Below are positions 1 through 11,167 of a DNA stretch of 64,000 bases, piece by piece. The notes under the pieces were generated by a model. The model had not been told where the DNA came from, ran no database searches, and was given only the letters and a program-made list of their open reading frames with translations. Source of the DNA: an uncultured Microbacterium sp. (GTDB lineage Bacteria > Actinomycetota > Actinomycetes > Actinomycetales > Microbacteriaceae); contig CAJYJO010000055.1 in the NCBI GenBank assembly GCA_913774845.1, positions 107,645 through 171,644 on the forward strand, written 5' to 3'. Positions within the stretch are counted from its first letter, which is position 1. Every line of letters starts with the position of its first letter. The translations under genes were made by a program, and so were the position numbers.

Positions 1-229
1 GCAGTCCGGAGACGTGCTCACGATCAAGGGCCGCGGGATCACGCCCCTGCGCGGCAGCCAGCGCGGCGACCTGAAGGTCGGCGTGCACGTCGTCACGCCG
101 ACGCGGCTCGATCACAAGGAGCGCGCGCTCATCGAGGAGTTCGCCAAGCGCACGAAGGCCCCGAAGCCGCGCCTGGCCGAACACCAGCAGGGCATGTTCA
201 GCAAGTTCCGCGACCGCTTCCGGCACTGA
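1..229 (+). CDS. dnaJ: Chaperone DnaJ, C-terminal fragment (cut by window edge)
   Basis: Only the last 75 or so residues are in the window; the reading frame runs in from position 2. The visible part (SGDVLTIKGRGITPLRGSQRGDL followed by VHVVTPTRL in the same frame) matches the second substrate-binding beta domain of DnaJ, the Hsp40 co-chaperone that feeds unfolded clients to DnaK. The tail ends in a basic segment (FSKFRDRFRH). Two bases separate its stop from the next gene, rsmE, the usual hrcA-dnaJ-rsmE order of Actinobacteria, which supports the call. The J domain and zinc fingers lie outside the window and cannot be checked. Confidence 0.85.
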   Translation, partial: QSGDVLTIKGRGITPLRGSQRGDLKVGVHVVTPTRLDHKERALIEEFAKRTKAPKPRLAEHQQGMFSKFRDRFRH

Positions 230-231
230 TC

Positions 232-966
232 GTGGCGCTGCACTTCGTCGCCGACGAGGCGGCATCCGCTCGACCCGGCGACGTCGTGACCCTGACCGGG
301 GCCGAGGCGCACCACGCCTCGGCCGTCCGACGGGTGCGCGTCGACGAGGCTGTGACCCTCGGAGACGGTCGCGGGGTGTGGCTCTCCGGTGTCGTGACCG
401 AAGCCACCCCCAAGCACGTCGACGTGCGTGTCACCGAGCGTGACGAGCGCCCCGCGCCCTCGCCGCGTTTCGTGCTGGTGCAGGCTCTCGCCAAGGGCGA
501 CCGCGACGAGCTCGCCGTGCAGGCGGCAACCGAATTGGGCGTCGACGCCATCGTCCCCTGGCAGGCCGCGCGGAGCGTCTCGCGGTGGGATGCCAAGGCC
601 GACAAGGGACTCGCGCGCTGGCGCACGATCGTGCGTGAGGCCGCGAAGCAGGCGCACCGTGCGTGGATCCCCGAGGTCGAGGGGGTCGCCCGCACGAGCG
701 ATCTCGTGCCCCTCGCCGGCAGCGCGCTGGTGCTGGTGCTGGAGCCCTCGGCATCCGCTCGTCTCACCGAGGTCGCTGCGGAGGCGCCCGACGGACGCGA
801 CGTGGTGCTGATCGTCGGCCCGGAGGGCGGGATCGCGCCCGAGGAGTTGTCCGCCCTCGAGGACGCCGGCGCGCGGCTCGTCCGACTCGGCGACACGGTG
901 CTGCGCACCTCGACCGCGGGGGCGGCGGCGCTCTCGGTGCTGTCGGCGGCGTACGGTCGGTGGTGA
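232..966 (+). CDS. rsmE: 16S rRNA m3U1498 methyltransferase RsmE
   Basis: A 244-residue protein of normal RsmE length, an SPOUT-class (trefoil-knot) enzyme that methylates N3 of U1498 of 16S rRNA in the assembled 30S subunit using S-adenosylmethionine. The N-terminal part (to about residue 75) is the small PUA-like RNA-binding domain. The C-terminal knot carries VLIVGPEGGIAPEEL near residue 193 and LRTSTAGAAAL near the end, the SAM-binding loops of the family. GTG start two bases after the dnaJ stop, so it is probably co-transcribed with dnaJ. Confidence 0.93.
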   Translation: MALHFVADEAASARPGDVVTLTGAEAHHASAVRRVRVDEAVTLGDGRGVWLSGVVTEATPKHVDVRVTERDERPAPSPRFVLVQALAKGDRDELAVQAATELGVDAIVPWQAARSVSRWDAKADKGLARWRTIVREAAKQAHRAWIPEVEGVARTSDLVPLAGSALVLVLEPSASARLTEVAAEAPDGRDVVLIVGPEGGIAPEELSALEDAGARLVRLGDTVLRTSTAGAAALSVLSAAYGRW

Positions 967-1106
967 CCCCGGCCCGCGATTGTGGTTCGGGACGGAATCT
1001 GCACGTCCGGGCGTGGCTTCTGCGCCTCGAATGACGGAATGCGCCCCGAACCGACGAGAGCCGTGCGTCGGCGGAGCCGCCGAGCCCCGGTGTCGGAGGC
1101 CGTCAC

Positions 1107-1112
1107 TAGACT
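1107..1112 (+). promoter_or_regulatory. -10 box TAGACT of a probable leaderless transcript
   Basis: TAGACT fits the actinobacterial TANNNT -10 consensus and is followed by seven bases (GGATGCC) and then the ATG of the HIT gene, so transcription should begin at the start codon itself. No Shine-Dalgarno sequence fits in the spacer. Inferred from spacing only. Confidence 0.55.
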
Positions 1113-1119
1113 GGATGCC

Positions 1120-1467
1120 ATGAGCGAGCCGTCGATCTTCACGCGCATCCTGCAGGGCGAGATCCCCGCCGAGATCGTCGCCGAGACCGAGAACGCCTTC
1201 GCGATCCGCGACATCGCGCCCCAGGCGCCCGTGCACCTGCTGGTGATCCCCAAGACGCAGCAGTACCGCAACGTCGTCGAGCTGGCGGCGGGCGACCCCG
1301 GCCTCCTCGCCGAGGTCGTCGGGCTCGCGAACGCCGTTGCCGCCGAGCACTCCGAAGGCGACTTCCGCCTCATCTTCAACACCGGCGAGGGCGCCGGTCA
1401 GACCGTCTTCCATGTGCACGCCCACGTCCTCGCGGGCGGCCTGAACGAAAAGAGCCTGGGTGGCTGA
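1120..1467 (+). CDS. HIT-family nucleotide hydrolase/transferase
   Basis: A 115-residue histidine-triad protein (HINT/PKCI group). The triad HVHAHV is at residues 98-103 and the N-terminal SIFTRILQGEIPAEIV is typical of this branch, which cleaves nucleoside phosphoramidates and AMP-lysine type bonds. ATG 1120 is chosen because it gives the normal family length and sits seven bases after a -10 box; an open frame continues upstream but lacks family features. It overlaps phoH by 8 bp, so HIT-phoH-ybeY-CNNM-era are likely one transcript. The physiological substrate is unknown. Confidence 0.9.
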   Translation: MSEPSIFTRILQGEIPAEIVAETENAFAIRDIAPQAPVHLLVIPKTQQYRNVVELAAGDPGLLAEVVGLANAVAAEHSEGDFRLIFNTGEGAGQTVFHVHAHVLAGGLNEKSLGG

Positions 1468-2542
1468 TTCCCCCGAAGAAACCGTCTCCGACCGCATCGA
1501 GGTCGACGGCGTGGCCATGGTGCAGCTTCTCGGTCCGCAGGATCGCCTCCTGCGCGTGGTCGAGAAGGAACATCCCGACGTCGACGTGCACGTGCGCGGC
1601 AACGAGATCACCCTCTCGGGTACGCCCGGCGCCGTGCGCTCGGCCCGCGGCCTGGTCGATGAACTGCTGTCGATGACGCGCTCGGGTCAGGGTCTCGACC
1701 CGTCCGACGTGTCGAGCTCGAACCGCATGCTGCGCTCCGACGGCGGTCCCCGGCCCTCCGAGGTGATGGGCGAGGCGATCCTGTCGTCTCGCGGCAAGAC
1801 CATCCGCCCCAAGACCGCCGGGCAGAAAGAGTACGTCGACGCGATCGACGAGAACACGATCGTGTTCGGCATCGGTCCGGCCGGTACCGGCAAGACGTAC
1901 CTCGCCATGGCCAAGGCCGTGCAGGCGCTTCAGCGCAAAGAGGTCAACCGCATCATCCTCACGCGCCCGGCCGTCGAGGCGGGGGAGCGGCTCGGGTTCC
2001 TCCCCGGCACGCTCACCGACAAGATCGACCCGTACCTGCGTCCGCTCTACGACGCGCTCAACGAGATGATGGACCCCGACATCGTCCCCAAGCTCATGGC
2101 GACGGGCACCATCGAGGTCGCGCCGCTGGCGTACATGCGCGGCCGCACGCTCAACGACTCCTTCGTCGTACTCGACGAGGCGCAGAACACCACCCCCGAG
2201 CAGATGAAGATGTTCCTCACGCGTCTGGGCTTCGGCACGCGCATGGTGGTCACCGGCGACATCACGCAGGTCGACCTCCCGCAGGGCGCCTCGGGACTTC
2301 GGCTTGTCACCCGGGTGCTCGACGACATCGACGACATCCACTTCGCGCGCCTCACCAGCGACGACGTCGTGCGTCACAACCTGGTGGGCCGCATCGTCGA
2401 CGCGTACAGCGAGTACGACGAGAAACGCCTCGCCGCCCGCCGCGAACGCGACGAGGCGTCCGAATTCGCAAACCGTGCGGAGCGACGCGGCCCCGGTGCC
2501 GCCGGTCCCCGTGATCACCTCCCGAGACGAAACCGCTCATGA
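1460..2542 (+). CDS. phoH: PhoH-like P-loop ATPase
   Basis: A 360-residue protein with a KH-like N-terminal domain (about residues 15-75) and a PhoH ATPase domain. Walker A GPAGTGKT is at about residues 139-146 and Walker [10 protein letters not shown] at about 235-243; the DEAQN form is characteristic of PhoH. The family is linked to RNA metabolism and ribosome maturation through its fixed position next to ybeY; the exact reaction is not settled. GTG start inside the end of the HIT gene; its stop overlaps the ybeY start (ATGA), indicating translational coupling. Confidence 0.93.
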   Translation: MADSPEETVSDRIEVDGVAMVQLLGPQDRLLRVVEKEHPDVDVHVRGNEITLSGTPGAVRSARGLVDELLSMTRSGQGLDPSDVSSSNRMLRSDGGPRPSEVMGEAILSSRGKTIRPKTAGQKEYVDAIDENTIVFGIGPAGTGKTYLAMAKAVQALQRKEVNRIILTRPAVEAGERLGFLPGTLTDKIDPYLRPLYDALNEMMDPDIVPKLMATGTIEVAPLAYMRGRTLNDSFVVLDEAQNTTPEQMKMFLTRLGFGTRMVVTGDITQVDLPQGASGLRLVTRVLDDIDDIHFARLTSDDVVRHNLVGRIVDAYSEYDEKRLAARRERDEASEFANRAERRGPGAAGPRDHLPRRNRS

Positions 2543-3006
2543 CGATCGAGATCAACAACGAGTCCGACCACCAGATCGACGAGCAGGTGCTGCTACGCCT
2601 GATGGAGTACAACCTCGCGGAGCTGCACGTCAGCGCCGACGCCGACGTGGCCATCGTGCTGGTCGATGAGGGCGCCATGGAGTCCCTGCACGTGCAGTGG
2701 ATGGACGAGCCCGGTCCCACCGACGTGCTCAGCTTCCCGATGGACGAACTGCGTCCCGGGTCCGAAGACGCCCCGACGCCGGCGGGCCTGCTCGGCGACA
2801 TCGTGCTGTGCCCGGCGGTCGCCGAGACCCAGGCCGTCGCCGCGAAGCATTCCACGCAAGACGAACTGATCCTCCTCACGACCCACGGTCTTCTGCACCT
2901 GCTCGGCTTCGACCACGCCGAGCCCGATGAGGAGCGCGAGATGTTCGGTCTGCAGCGCGAGCTCATCGCCGGCTTCCAGGCCGTCGAGCGCCAGCGCCGC
3001 GCATGA
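2539..3006 (+). CDS. ybeY: rRNA maturation endoribonuclease YbeY
   Basis: A 155-residue, UPF0054-family metalloprotein. The zinc-binding signature HGLLHLLGFDH occupies residues 116-126 (H116, H120, H126), and DVLSFPMDE earlier is a second family hallmark. YbeY takes part in 16S rRNA 3'-end processing and 70S quality control. Start ATG overlaps the phoH stop by four bases and its own stop overlaps the next gene by four bases, so it lies in a tightly coupled operon with phoH, a CNNM protein and era. Confidence 0.95.
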   Translation: MTIEINNESDHQIDEQVLLRLMEYNLAELHVSADADVAIVLVDEGAMESLHVQWMDEPGPTDVLSFPMDELRPGSEDAPTPAGLLGDIVLCPAVAETQAVAAKHSTQDELILLTTHGLLHLLGFDHAEPDEEREMFGLQRELIAGFQAVERQRRA

Positions 3007-4313
3007 CCGAAGCCCTCCTCCTCGTCGCCGCGTTCCTCCTCGTCGCCTTCGGCGGTCTGATGGCGGCGTTCGAGGCGGCCCTGGGGGTCACCTCGCGTGC
3101 CGACCTGATCGAGCTCGGCGCGAGCGGGCGCAACGGGCGCGCCCTCAGTCGCATCGGCGACGACACGAACGCCCACGTCACCGCCGTGTCGTTCATCCGG
3201 GTCCTCGCCGAGACGACCGCGGCGGTCCTCGTCGCCGCGGCGTTCATGCTCATCTTCGACAACATCCTGCTCGCGGTGCTCGCCGCGGCCGTCCTCATGA
3301 CGGGCATCTCGTTCGTCGCCGTCGGGGCGAGCCCCCGTTCCGTGGGCCGTCAGCACGCGCGCGGACTCCTGCGGGGCGGTGCCCCGATCATCCGCGGTAT
3401 GCGCGTCCTGCTCGGCCCCCTCGCGCACGGCCTGGTGGCGGTCGGCAACCGGGTCACGCCGGGGGTGACGCACTCGACGTCGTTCGCCTCCGAAGAGCAG
3501 CTGCTCAGCATCATCGACGAGGCCGCCGAGAACGAGCTCATCGAAGAAGACGACCGCGAGCTCATCCACTCGGTCTTCGATTTCACCGACCGGTACGTCC
3601 GCGAGGTCATGGTCCCGCGCACCGACATGGTGACGGTGGATGCCGCAGCCACCTCCCGTGAAGCCCTCGCCCTCTTCTTGGAGAAGGGCGTCTCCCGTAT
3701 CCCGCTCGCCGACGACGAGGCCGACGACGTCGTGGGTGTGCTGTACCTGAAGGACCTCGTCCAGTTCGGGTTCCGCGACGAGGCCGGGTGGCGCGACGCG
3801 CCGATCCGCCGCATCGCCCGCCCGGCCGTCTTCGTGCCCGAGTCGATGAAGGCCGAGACGCTGCTGCAGCAGATGAAGAAAGACGCCGTGCACGTGTGCC
3901 TCGTCGTCGACGAGTACGGCGGGGTCGCGGGCCTGGTCACCCTGGAAGACCTGATCGAGGAGCTCGTGGGCGAGATCGCCGACGAGTACGACGCGCCCTC
4001 CACCGAGGTCGTGGAGCTCCCCGACGGCCGCTACCGCGTCAACGCGCGCCTGGGCCTCGACGAAGTGGGCGACCTGTTCGGGCTCGAGCTCGACGACGAG
4101 GACGTGGATTCGATCGGCGGCCTTCTGGGCAAGGCCCTGGGACGCATTCCGCAGCCCGGCGCCACGGCCGAGCACTCCGGTCTCGTGATGACCGGCGGGG
4201 CCTCGCGCGGTCGCAATCGGGGCATCGCGACGGTGATCGTCGAGCGGGCTGAGACGATGGACGATCAAGACGCCGAGGCCGACGCCTCGCCGCGTGAGAG
4301 GAACGACAGATGA
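3003..4313 (+). CDS. Hemolysin C / CNNM-type CBS-domain membrane protein
   Basis: A 436-residue protein related to CorC/CNNM transporters. Residues 1-130 hold three or so hydrophobic helices of a DUF21-like region (for example LLLVAAFLLVAFGGLMAAF). A CBS pair follows from about residue 200 (VMVPRTDMVTV, then DEYGGVAGLVTLEDLIEELV), and a C-terminal CorC_HlyC transporter-associated domain ends the protein. Proposed roles are magnesium or cobalt efflux; 'hemolysin' is historical. The position between ybeY and era is conserved in Actinobacteria. ATGA overlaps on both sides show it is co-translated with its neighbours. Confidence 0.85.
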   Translation: MTEALLLVAAFLLVAFGGLMAAFEAALGVTSRADLIELGASGRNGRALSRIGDDTNAHVTAVSFIRVLAETTAAVLVAAAFMLIFDNILLAVLAAAVLMTGISFVAVGASPRSVGRQHARGLLRGGAPIIRGMRVLLGPLAHGLVAVGNRVTPGVTHSTSFASEEQLLSIIDEAAENELIEEDDRELIHSVFDFTDRYVREVMVPRTDMVTVDAAATSREALALFLEKGVSRIPLADDEADDVVGVLYLKDLVQFGFRDEAGWRDAPIRRIARPAVFVPESMKAETLLQQMKKDAVHVCLVVDEYGGVAGLVTLEDLIEELVGEIADEYDAPSTEVVELPDGRYRVNARLGLDEVGDLFGLELDDEDVDSIGGLLGKALGRIPQPGATAEHSGLVMTGGASRGRNRGIATVIVERAETMDDQDAEADASPRERNDR

Positions 4314-5203
4314 CCGACACCCGATCCGGCTTCGTGACCTTCGTGGGCCGGCCGAACGTCGGCAAGTCCACGCTGACCAACGCCCTCGTGGGCGAGAAGG
4401 TCGCCATCACGAGCGACAAGCCGCAGACCACGCGCCGCGCGATCCGCGGCATCGTCAACCGCCCCGGCGGTCAGCTCGTGGTCGTCGACACCCCCGGCAT
4501 CCACCGCCCGCGCACTCTGCTCGGCCAGCGGCTCAACGACCTCGTCGAGCAGGTGCTCGGCGACGTCGACGTGATCGCGTTCTGCGCGCCGGCCACCGAG
4601 AAGGTCGGCCCCGGCGACCGCCGCATCGCCGAGTCGCTGTCGGGGTACCCGCGCGCCAAGAAAGTGGCGCTGGTCACCAAGACCGACGCCGCGACGCGCG
4701 ATCAGATCACGGAGCGACTCGTCGAGGTCGACTCCCTCCGCGAGGACTGGGCCGCCGTCATCCCGCTCTCGGCCGTCACCAACGACCAGCTCGACGTGCT
4801 GAGCGACGAACTCCTCGCCCTCATGCCCGTCGGGCCGGCCCTTTATGAAGACGACGTCGTGACCGACGAAGCCCTCGACGACCGCATCGCCGAGATCATC
4901 CGTGAGGCCGCCCTCCACGGTGTCCGCGATGAGCTGCCCCACTCCATCGCCGTGACGGTCGACGACGTCGCCCCGCGCGAAGACAGCGACCTCACCGACG
5001 TCTGGGCGAACATCGTCGTCGAGCGCGACAGCCAGAAGGCGATCATCATCGGCAGGAAGGGCTCGCGTCTCGCCGAGGTGGGCGCCCGCGCCCGCGCCGG
5101 TATCGAGCCGCTCGTCGGGGGTCGCGTCTACCTGTCGTTGCACGTGCGCGTGGCCAAGGAGTGGCAGCGCGACCCGAAGCAACTCGGTCGCCTCGGCTTC
5201 TGA
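4310..5203 (+). CDS. era: GTPase Era, 30S ribosome assembly factor
   Basis: A 297-residue protein, normal Era length. G-domain motifs are visible: G1 GRPNVGKST (residues 10-18), G3 DTPG, G4 TKTD, and a C-terminal KH RNA-binding domain with IIIGRKGSRLAEVG. Era binds the 3' end of 16S rRNA and the precursor 30S particle and couples GTP hydrolysis to assembly checkpoints. It is the last gene of the phoH-ybeY-CNNM-era run and overlaps its predecessor by four bases. No clear terminator was seen in the 70 bp before the next gene. Confidence 0.96.
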   Translation: MTDTRSGFVTFVGRPNVGKSTLTNALVGEKVAITSDKPQTTRRAIRGIVNRPGGQLVVVDTPGIHRPRTLLGQRLNDLVEQVLGDVDVIAFCAPATEKVGPGDRRIAESLSGYPRAKKVALVTKTDAATRDQITERLVEVDSLREDWAAVIPLSAVTNDQLDVLSDELLALMPVGPALYEDDVVTDEALDDRIAEIIREAALHGVRDELPHSIAVTVDDVAPREDSDLTDVWANIVVERDSQKAIIIGRKGSRLAEVGARARAGIEPLVGGRVYLSLHVRVAKEWQRDPKQLGRLGF

Positions 5204-5273
5204 CCAGCCCCCTCCGAATCTCCCGCTCCGGGGCTACGCTCGGCGGTGACGACCCGTGACGAAAGGCGTGACC

Positions 5274-6221
5274 ATGGCGATGAGGTGGACGGCTCCGGCC
5301 CCGGGCCCGATCGACACGTGGAGCTTCGACGAGGTCGACGTCGCCCCTCCCGGCCCGGGCGAGGTGACCGTCCGCATTCACGCGGCCGGCATCAACCCCG
5401 CCGACGCCAAGCACGTCGCCACCGCCCGTCCCGGCGCCGAGTTCCCGGTGCCGATCGGCTACGAGCTCTCCGGTGAGGTCATGGCCGTCGGTCCCGACGC
5501 CCTCGGCGGCTCGGGCGAGCTGCACGTGGGCGACGAGGTCGTGGCGTTCCGCGTGCAGGGCGCCTACGCGACCGAGCTCACGGTCCCCGCACGCGACGTC
5601 TTCGCCAAGCCCGCCAACCTGGCGCACCCCGAGGCGGCGAACCTCCTGCTCGCCGGCACCACCGCCGCCGAGATGATCCAGGTCACCCGCGTCGCCGAGG
5701 GCGACACCGTCCTACTGCACGCCGCGTCCGGCGCGGTGGGTGTCAGCCTGCTGCAGCAGGCGCGCGAGCTCGGCGTCCGCGTGATCGGCACGGTGGGCCC
5801 GGATGCCGCGGACTCGGCCGAGCGCGTCCGTCGTTACGGCGGCATCCCCGTGGCGTACGGCGAGGGCTTGCGCGAGCGCGTCGAGGAGGCCGCCGAGGGC
5901 GCGCCCATCGCCGCCGCGTGGGATGCCGTCGGCACCGACGAGGCGTTCGACGTCTCTCTCGCGCTGGTCGCGGACCGCCACCGCATCGTCACGATCGTGG
6001 ACCCCGAGCGTGCGAGGAAGGACGGCGTGCTGTGGATCGCGGGCGCACGCCCGGAGAGCGCCCGTTTCCGCGACATCGCCCGTGCCCGGGTGCTCGAGCT
6101 GGCGGCATCCGGTGCTCTCGAGGTGCCCGTCGCGCGTACCTACCCGCTCGCCGACGCGATCGAGGCCGTGCGGTTCGTGATGGACGGCCATCCCGGCGGC
6201 AAGGTCGCGCTGCTGCCGTGA
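5274..6221 (+). CDS. NADPH:quinone reductase-like oxidoreductase (MDR superfamily)
   Basis: A 315-residue zinc-independent medium-chain dehydrogenase/reductase. The N-terminal GroES-like domain contains AGINPADAKHVAT, and the Rossmann domain has VLLHAASGAVGVSLLQQAR, the nucleotide-binding stretch of the quinone-oxidoreductase branch. No catalytic-zinc cysteine set is visible. ATG 5274 is chosen because AAAGG (5262-5266) lies at the right distance; upstream GTG codons have no ribosome site. Substrate unknown. The next gene, a GNAT acetyltransferase, overlaps its stop by four bases, so the two are co-translated. Confidence 0.85.
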   Translation: MAMRWTAPAPGPIDTWSFDEVDVAPPGPGEVTVRIHAAGINPADAKHVATARPGAEFPVPIGYELSGEVMAVGPDALGGSGELHVGDEVVAFRVQGAYATELTVPARDVFAKPANLAHPEAANLLLAGTTAAEMIQVTRVAEGDTVLLHAASGAVGVSLLQQARELGVRVIGTVGPDAADSAERVRRYGGIPVAYGEGLRERVEEAAEGAPIAAAWDAVGTDEAFDVSLALVADRHRIVTIVDPERARKDGVLWIAGARPESARFRDIARARVLELAASGALEVPVARTYPLADAIEAVRFVMDGHPGGKVALLP

Positions 6222-6811
6222 ACGCATCCCCGTTCTCGCTGCTCCCGGCACCGGAGTCGCTCGAGGTGGTTCGCGAGCGGGTGCGCCTGCGCCCGTTCGA
6301 AGAGCGCGATCTCGAGGCCATGGCCGCCTACCGTGGCGACGCGGAGGTGTGCCGTTTCCTGCCGTTCGAGCCTCAGACGCCCGAGGACATCCGCGGTCGC
6401 ATCGGCTACCTGTTCGGCCGGACGACGCTGGAGGGGGAGCGCGGGGGGATCATCCTCGTCATCGAGCACGAGGGCGCCGTGATCGGCGACCTCGTGCTGT
6501 TCCATCTCGACCCCGAGGCCGGGTCCGCCGAGATCGGGTGGGTCCTGAGCCCCGCGGCATCCGGTCGGGGACTCGCCACCGAGGCGGTGCGCGCGCTCAT
6601 CGACACCGCGTTCGAGGTCTACGGCCTGCGCCGACTCGTCGCGCAGATCGACGCCGCGAACACCCGGTCGTCGGCGCTCGCGGAGCGGCTCGGCCTGCGT
6701 CGGGAGGCGCACTTCGTCGAGAACGCCTGGTTCAAGGGGCGGTGGAGCGACCTGCTCGTCTACGCCGTCCTCGACCGCGAGTGGGCCGCGGCCGGACGGA
6801 CCGCTTCGTGA
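6218..6811 (+). CDS. GNAT-family N-acetyltransferase (RimJ/RimL-like)
   Basis: A 197-residue acetyltransferase of the Acetyltransf_3 type: RVRLRPFEERDLEAMAAY near the N-terminus, the acetyl-CoA binding segment AEIGWVLSPAASGRGLATEA in the middle, and LGLRREAHFVENAWFKGRWSD near the end, all typical of ribosomal-protein or small-molecule acetyltransferases. The GTG start overlaps the stop of the oxidoreductase. The acceptor cannot be predicted. Its end lies 20 bp before the leuA leader peptide, so the leu promoter sits at or just past this gene's stop codon. Confidence 0.85.
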   Translation: MNASPFSLLPAPESLEVVRERVRLRPFEERDLEAMAAYRGDAEVCRFLPFEPQTPEDIRGRIGYLFGRTTLEGERGGIILVIEHEGAVIGDLVLFHLDPEAGSAEIGWVLSPAASGRGLATEAVRALIDTAFEVYGLRRLVAQIDAANTRSSALAERLGLRREAHFVENAWFKGRWSDLLVYAVLDREWAAAGRTAS

Positions 6812-8710
<1,899 letters not shown>

Positions 8711-8718
8711 TCCCGCTC

Positions 8719-8751
8719 GAAGCGCCGTCGACTCCGCGTCGACGGCGCTTC
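8719..8751 (+). terminator. Terminator after leuA
   Basis: Perfect 14-bp stem GAAGCGCCGTCGAC / GTCGACGGCGCTTC with a 5-nt loop (8733-8737), starting 8 bp after the leuA stop codon. Confidence 0.8.
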
Positions 8752-8784
8752 GGCGTTCCGACGAGCGGATGTCAGGATGAGACC

Positions 8785-9567
8785 GTGATCCGCGTCGATG
8801 CCCTCTACCGCTACCCCGTCAAGGGCTTCACGCCCGAGCGGCGCCACAGCCTCGCCATCCAGGCAGACGGTCGGGTGCAGGGCGACCGGTCGCTCGTCTT
8901 CCGCTTCGCCGACGCCCTCGAGCCCGAGGATGCCACGTACCCGAAGAGCCGTGGACTCGCGCTGATGACGTTCCCGTCTCTCGCGCGAGTCGTCCTGACC
9001 TTTGACGACGAGGCGCAGAAACTCCGCCTGCGCGTGGACGACATCGACGTCGAGGCCGATCTCAGCGAGAGCGGCCGCGCCCGGCTGTCCGAGGCGGTCA
9101 CCGCGTACCTGCGCACGACGAGCGACGCGACGCTGCTCGAGGCCGACGGCATCCTGCCCCTCGGTCTTCTCGGAGACGGTCGCACGGCGCGCTTCCAGGA
9201 CCGCCCCCGCGGTTTCATCTCTCTGCACGGCGCCGCCTCCGTCGAGGCCCTGGATGCCGCGGTGCCGGCGCCCGTGGACGATCGGCGCTTCCGCTCGAAC
9301 ATCGTCGTCGACGGCGCTGCGCCCTGGGCGGAGCTCGAGTGGGGCGGACGACTCCGGATCGGCGAGGTGGAGTTCGAGGTGCAGAAGCCGATCGAGCGCT
9401 GCGCGGCGATCACCGCGAACCCCGACACGGGCGTGCGCGACGCTCGGCTGCTCCGCGTGCTCACGACCGCGTTCGGTCAGGAGGAGCCGACCCTCGGCAT
9501 CCTGCTGCTGCCCGTCGCCGGCGGTGGCACGGTCCGCGTCGGCGACGAGGTCACACCCCTCTCCTGA
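8785..9567 (+). CDS. MOSC-domain protein (molybdenum-cofactor sulfurase C-terminal type)
   Basis: A 260-residue protein with an N-terminal MOSC beta-barrel (IRVDALYRYPVKGFTPER at the start, as in YcbX/MARC proteins) and a C-terminal MOSC domain with FRSNIVVDGAAPWAE and IERCAAITANPDTGVRD; the last contains the conserved cysteine expected to bind sulfur or the pterin cofactor. Such proteins handle Moco-dependent reduction or sulfur transfer. GTG 8785 fits the family N-terminus. It lies alone between the leuA terminator and a convergent TRIC channel gene. Confidence 0.85.
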   Translation: MIRVDALYRYPVKGFTPERRHSLAIQADGRVQGDRSLVFRFADALEPEDATYPKSRGLALMTFPSLARVVLTFDDEAQKLRLRVDDIDVEADLSESGRARLSEAVTAYLRTTSDATLLEADGILPLGLLGDGRTARFQDRPRGFISLHGAASVEALDAAVPAPVDDRRFRSNIVVDGAAPWAELEWGGRLRIGEVEFEVQKPIERCAAITANPDTGVRDARLLRVLTTAFGQEEPTLGILLLPVAGGGTVRVGDEVTPLS

Positions 9568-9592
9568 CCCCGCATCCCCGCGTGAGGGGTCA
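9565..9592. terminator. Short hairpin between MOSC gene and TRIC gene
   Basis: TGACCCC (9565-9571, including the MOSC stop codon) can pair with GGGGTCA (9586-9592). It lies between two convergent genes and may end transcription from either side. Weak, 7-bp stem. Confidence 0.4.
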
Positions 9593-9656
9593 AGATCTGT
9601 CGCTTCCGCCCGGGCAAGGCGACACAAGGGGACCCTTCACGCGCGCGGAGTCCGGC

Positions 9657-10364
9657 TCACTCCGACTCGTCGACTCGGATGATCGGGATGCCGGTGGTCT
9701 CGACCGCGACCTTGCGGCGATAGAGCTTGCGCTGCTCGGGGAGCGAGAGGTCGAAGACGACCGCGAGCACGCGGATGATCGTCGTCACGACGATGCCGAT
9801 GACGGCCGCGATGGGGAGCGGAACGCCGAAGGCCGCGGTCGTCGCGAGCACGACGCAGCCGCCACCGGCGGCGACGGCGTAGAGCGAGCCGACGTGCATG
9901 ATGGCGACGGGCAGACCCATGAGCACGTCGCGCAGCACGCTGCCGCCCGCCGCCGCGAGCACCCCGACGAAGACCGCCGGCACCGCCGGCATGCCGAGCG
10001 CGAGCGCCTTCGACGTGCCGAAGGCGCCGAACATGCCGATGACCACCGCGTCGAGCATGATGATCGCGCGATTCAGACGCTGGAAGATCCCCGACAGCAG
10101 CATCCCGACGATCGAGGCGAGCGTCGCGGTGATGAGGTACCAGTTGCTCTGCAGCGTCGCGGGAGTGAGCCCCAGCAGCAGATCGCGGATGAGACCGCCC
10201 CCCATCCCGAGCAGGATGCCGATGATCGCCACGCCCAGCAGATCGAGGCGGCGCTGCCCCTGGAAGCCGGAGGCGAAGAGCGCACCCTGCACGCCGCCGA
10301 GGGCGACGGCGATGAGATCCGCCCACAGCGGGATGACGAAGACCGGCGCGTTCACGGCATCCAT
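9657..10364 (-). CDS. Trimeric intracellular cation (TRIC/UPF0126) channel family protein
   Basis: A 235-residue integral membrane protein with seven hydrophobic segments and two internally repeated halves, each containing a glycine-rich signature (GMGGGLIRDLLLG and AAGGSVLRDVLMG), the hallmark of the bacterial TRIC/YadS-YicG family of monovalent-cation channels. The C-terminal 40 residues are cytoplasmic and basic (RKLYRRKVAVETTG). ATG start. It is divergent from recO (74 bp between start codons) and convergent with the MOSC gene, so it is probably transcribed alone. Confidence 0.88.
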   Translation of the reverse strand: MDAVNAPVFVIPLWADLIAVALGGVQGALFASGFQGQRRLDLLGVAIIGILLGMGGGLIRDLLLGLTPATLQSNWYLITATLASIVGMLLSGIFQRLNRAIIMLDAVVIGMFGAFGTSKALALGMPAVPAVFVGVLAAAGGSVLRDVLMGLPVAIMHVGSLYAVAAGGGCVVLATTAAFGVPLPIAAVIGIVVTTIIRVLAVVFDLSLPEQRKLYRRKVAVETTGIPIIRVDESE

Positions 10365-10438
10365 TCTCCCGTGACGCGGGGCCCCGGCCCAGGCGCGCCG
10401 CGCAGGCTCCTCCCGGGATCCCGGCCCGATAATGGACT

Positions 10439-11167
10439 GTGCCCACCTACCGCGACGAAGTCGTGGTCCTGCGTACCCACAAGCTCGGGGAGGCGGACCG
10501 CATCGTCACCCTCCTCAGCCGCCGCAACGGGAAGATCCGCGCGGTGGCGAAGGGCGTGCGCCGCACCTCGTCGCGTTTCGGGTCTCGGCTCGAGCCGTTC
10601 ATGGTGGCCGACGTGCAGCTGTACAAGGGCCGCAACCTCGACATCGTCCAGCAGGCCGAATCGCTCGGGTCCTACGGTGCCGACATCGCCGTGCACTACG
10701 ACCGCTACACCACCGCCAGCGCCATGGTCGAGACCGCCGATCGGTTGAACGAGGCCGAGGCCACGCCGCAGCAGTACCTGCTGCTGGTCGGGGGGCTCCG
10801 CTCGCTCGCCCGCGGCGACCACGCCGCGCGGAGCGTCCTCGACTCGTACCTGCTGCGCGCGATGGCGCTGTCGGGCTGGGCGCCGGGGCTGGGGGAGTGC
10901 GCCCGCTGCGGCACCGTCGGCGATCACGACTACTTCCTCGCGCAACTCGGCGGCGTGGTGTGCTCCGCGTGCGCTCCGGCCGGTTCGCCGCGCGTCGCGC
11001 GCGACACCGTCGACCTGCTCCGGGCGCTGATCGCCGGGGAGTGGGACGTCGTGGATGCCGCCCCCGAGCGCACCACCGCAGCCGCGTCGGGGCTGGTCGC
11101 CACCTACGCGCAGTTCCACCTGGAACGCGGCATCCGTTCTCTCTCGCACCTGGAGTCGCGTCGATGA
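10439..11167 (+). CDS. recO: DNA repair protein RecO
   Basis: A 242-residue RecO: OB-fold N-terminus ([20 protein letters not shown]), helical middle, and a zinc-binding C4 site CARC...CSAC at about residues 155-182 as in Gram-positive RecO. RecO loads RecA on SSB-coated gaps in the RecFOR pathway. GTG start preceded by GATAAT five bases upstream, which would give a near-leaderless mRNA. Its stop overlaps the uppS start (ATGA), a conserved actinobacterial pairing. Confidence 0.93.
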   Translation: MPTYRDEVVVLRTHKLGEADRIVTLLSRRNGKIRAVAKGVRRTSSRFGSRLEPFMVADVQLYKGRNLDIVQQAESLGSYGADIAVHYDRYTTASAMVETADRLNEAEATPQQYLLLVGGLRSLARGDHAARSVLDSYLLRAMALSGWAPGLGECARCGTVGDHDYFLAQLGGVVCSACAPAGSPRVARDTVDLLRALIAGEWDVVDAAPERTTAAASGLVATYAQFHLERGIRSLSHLESRR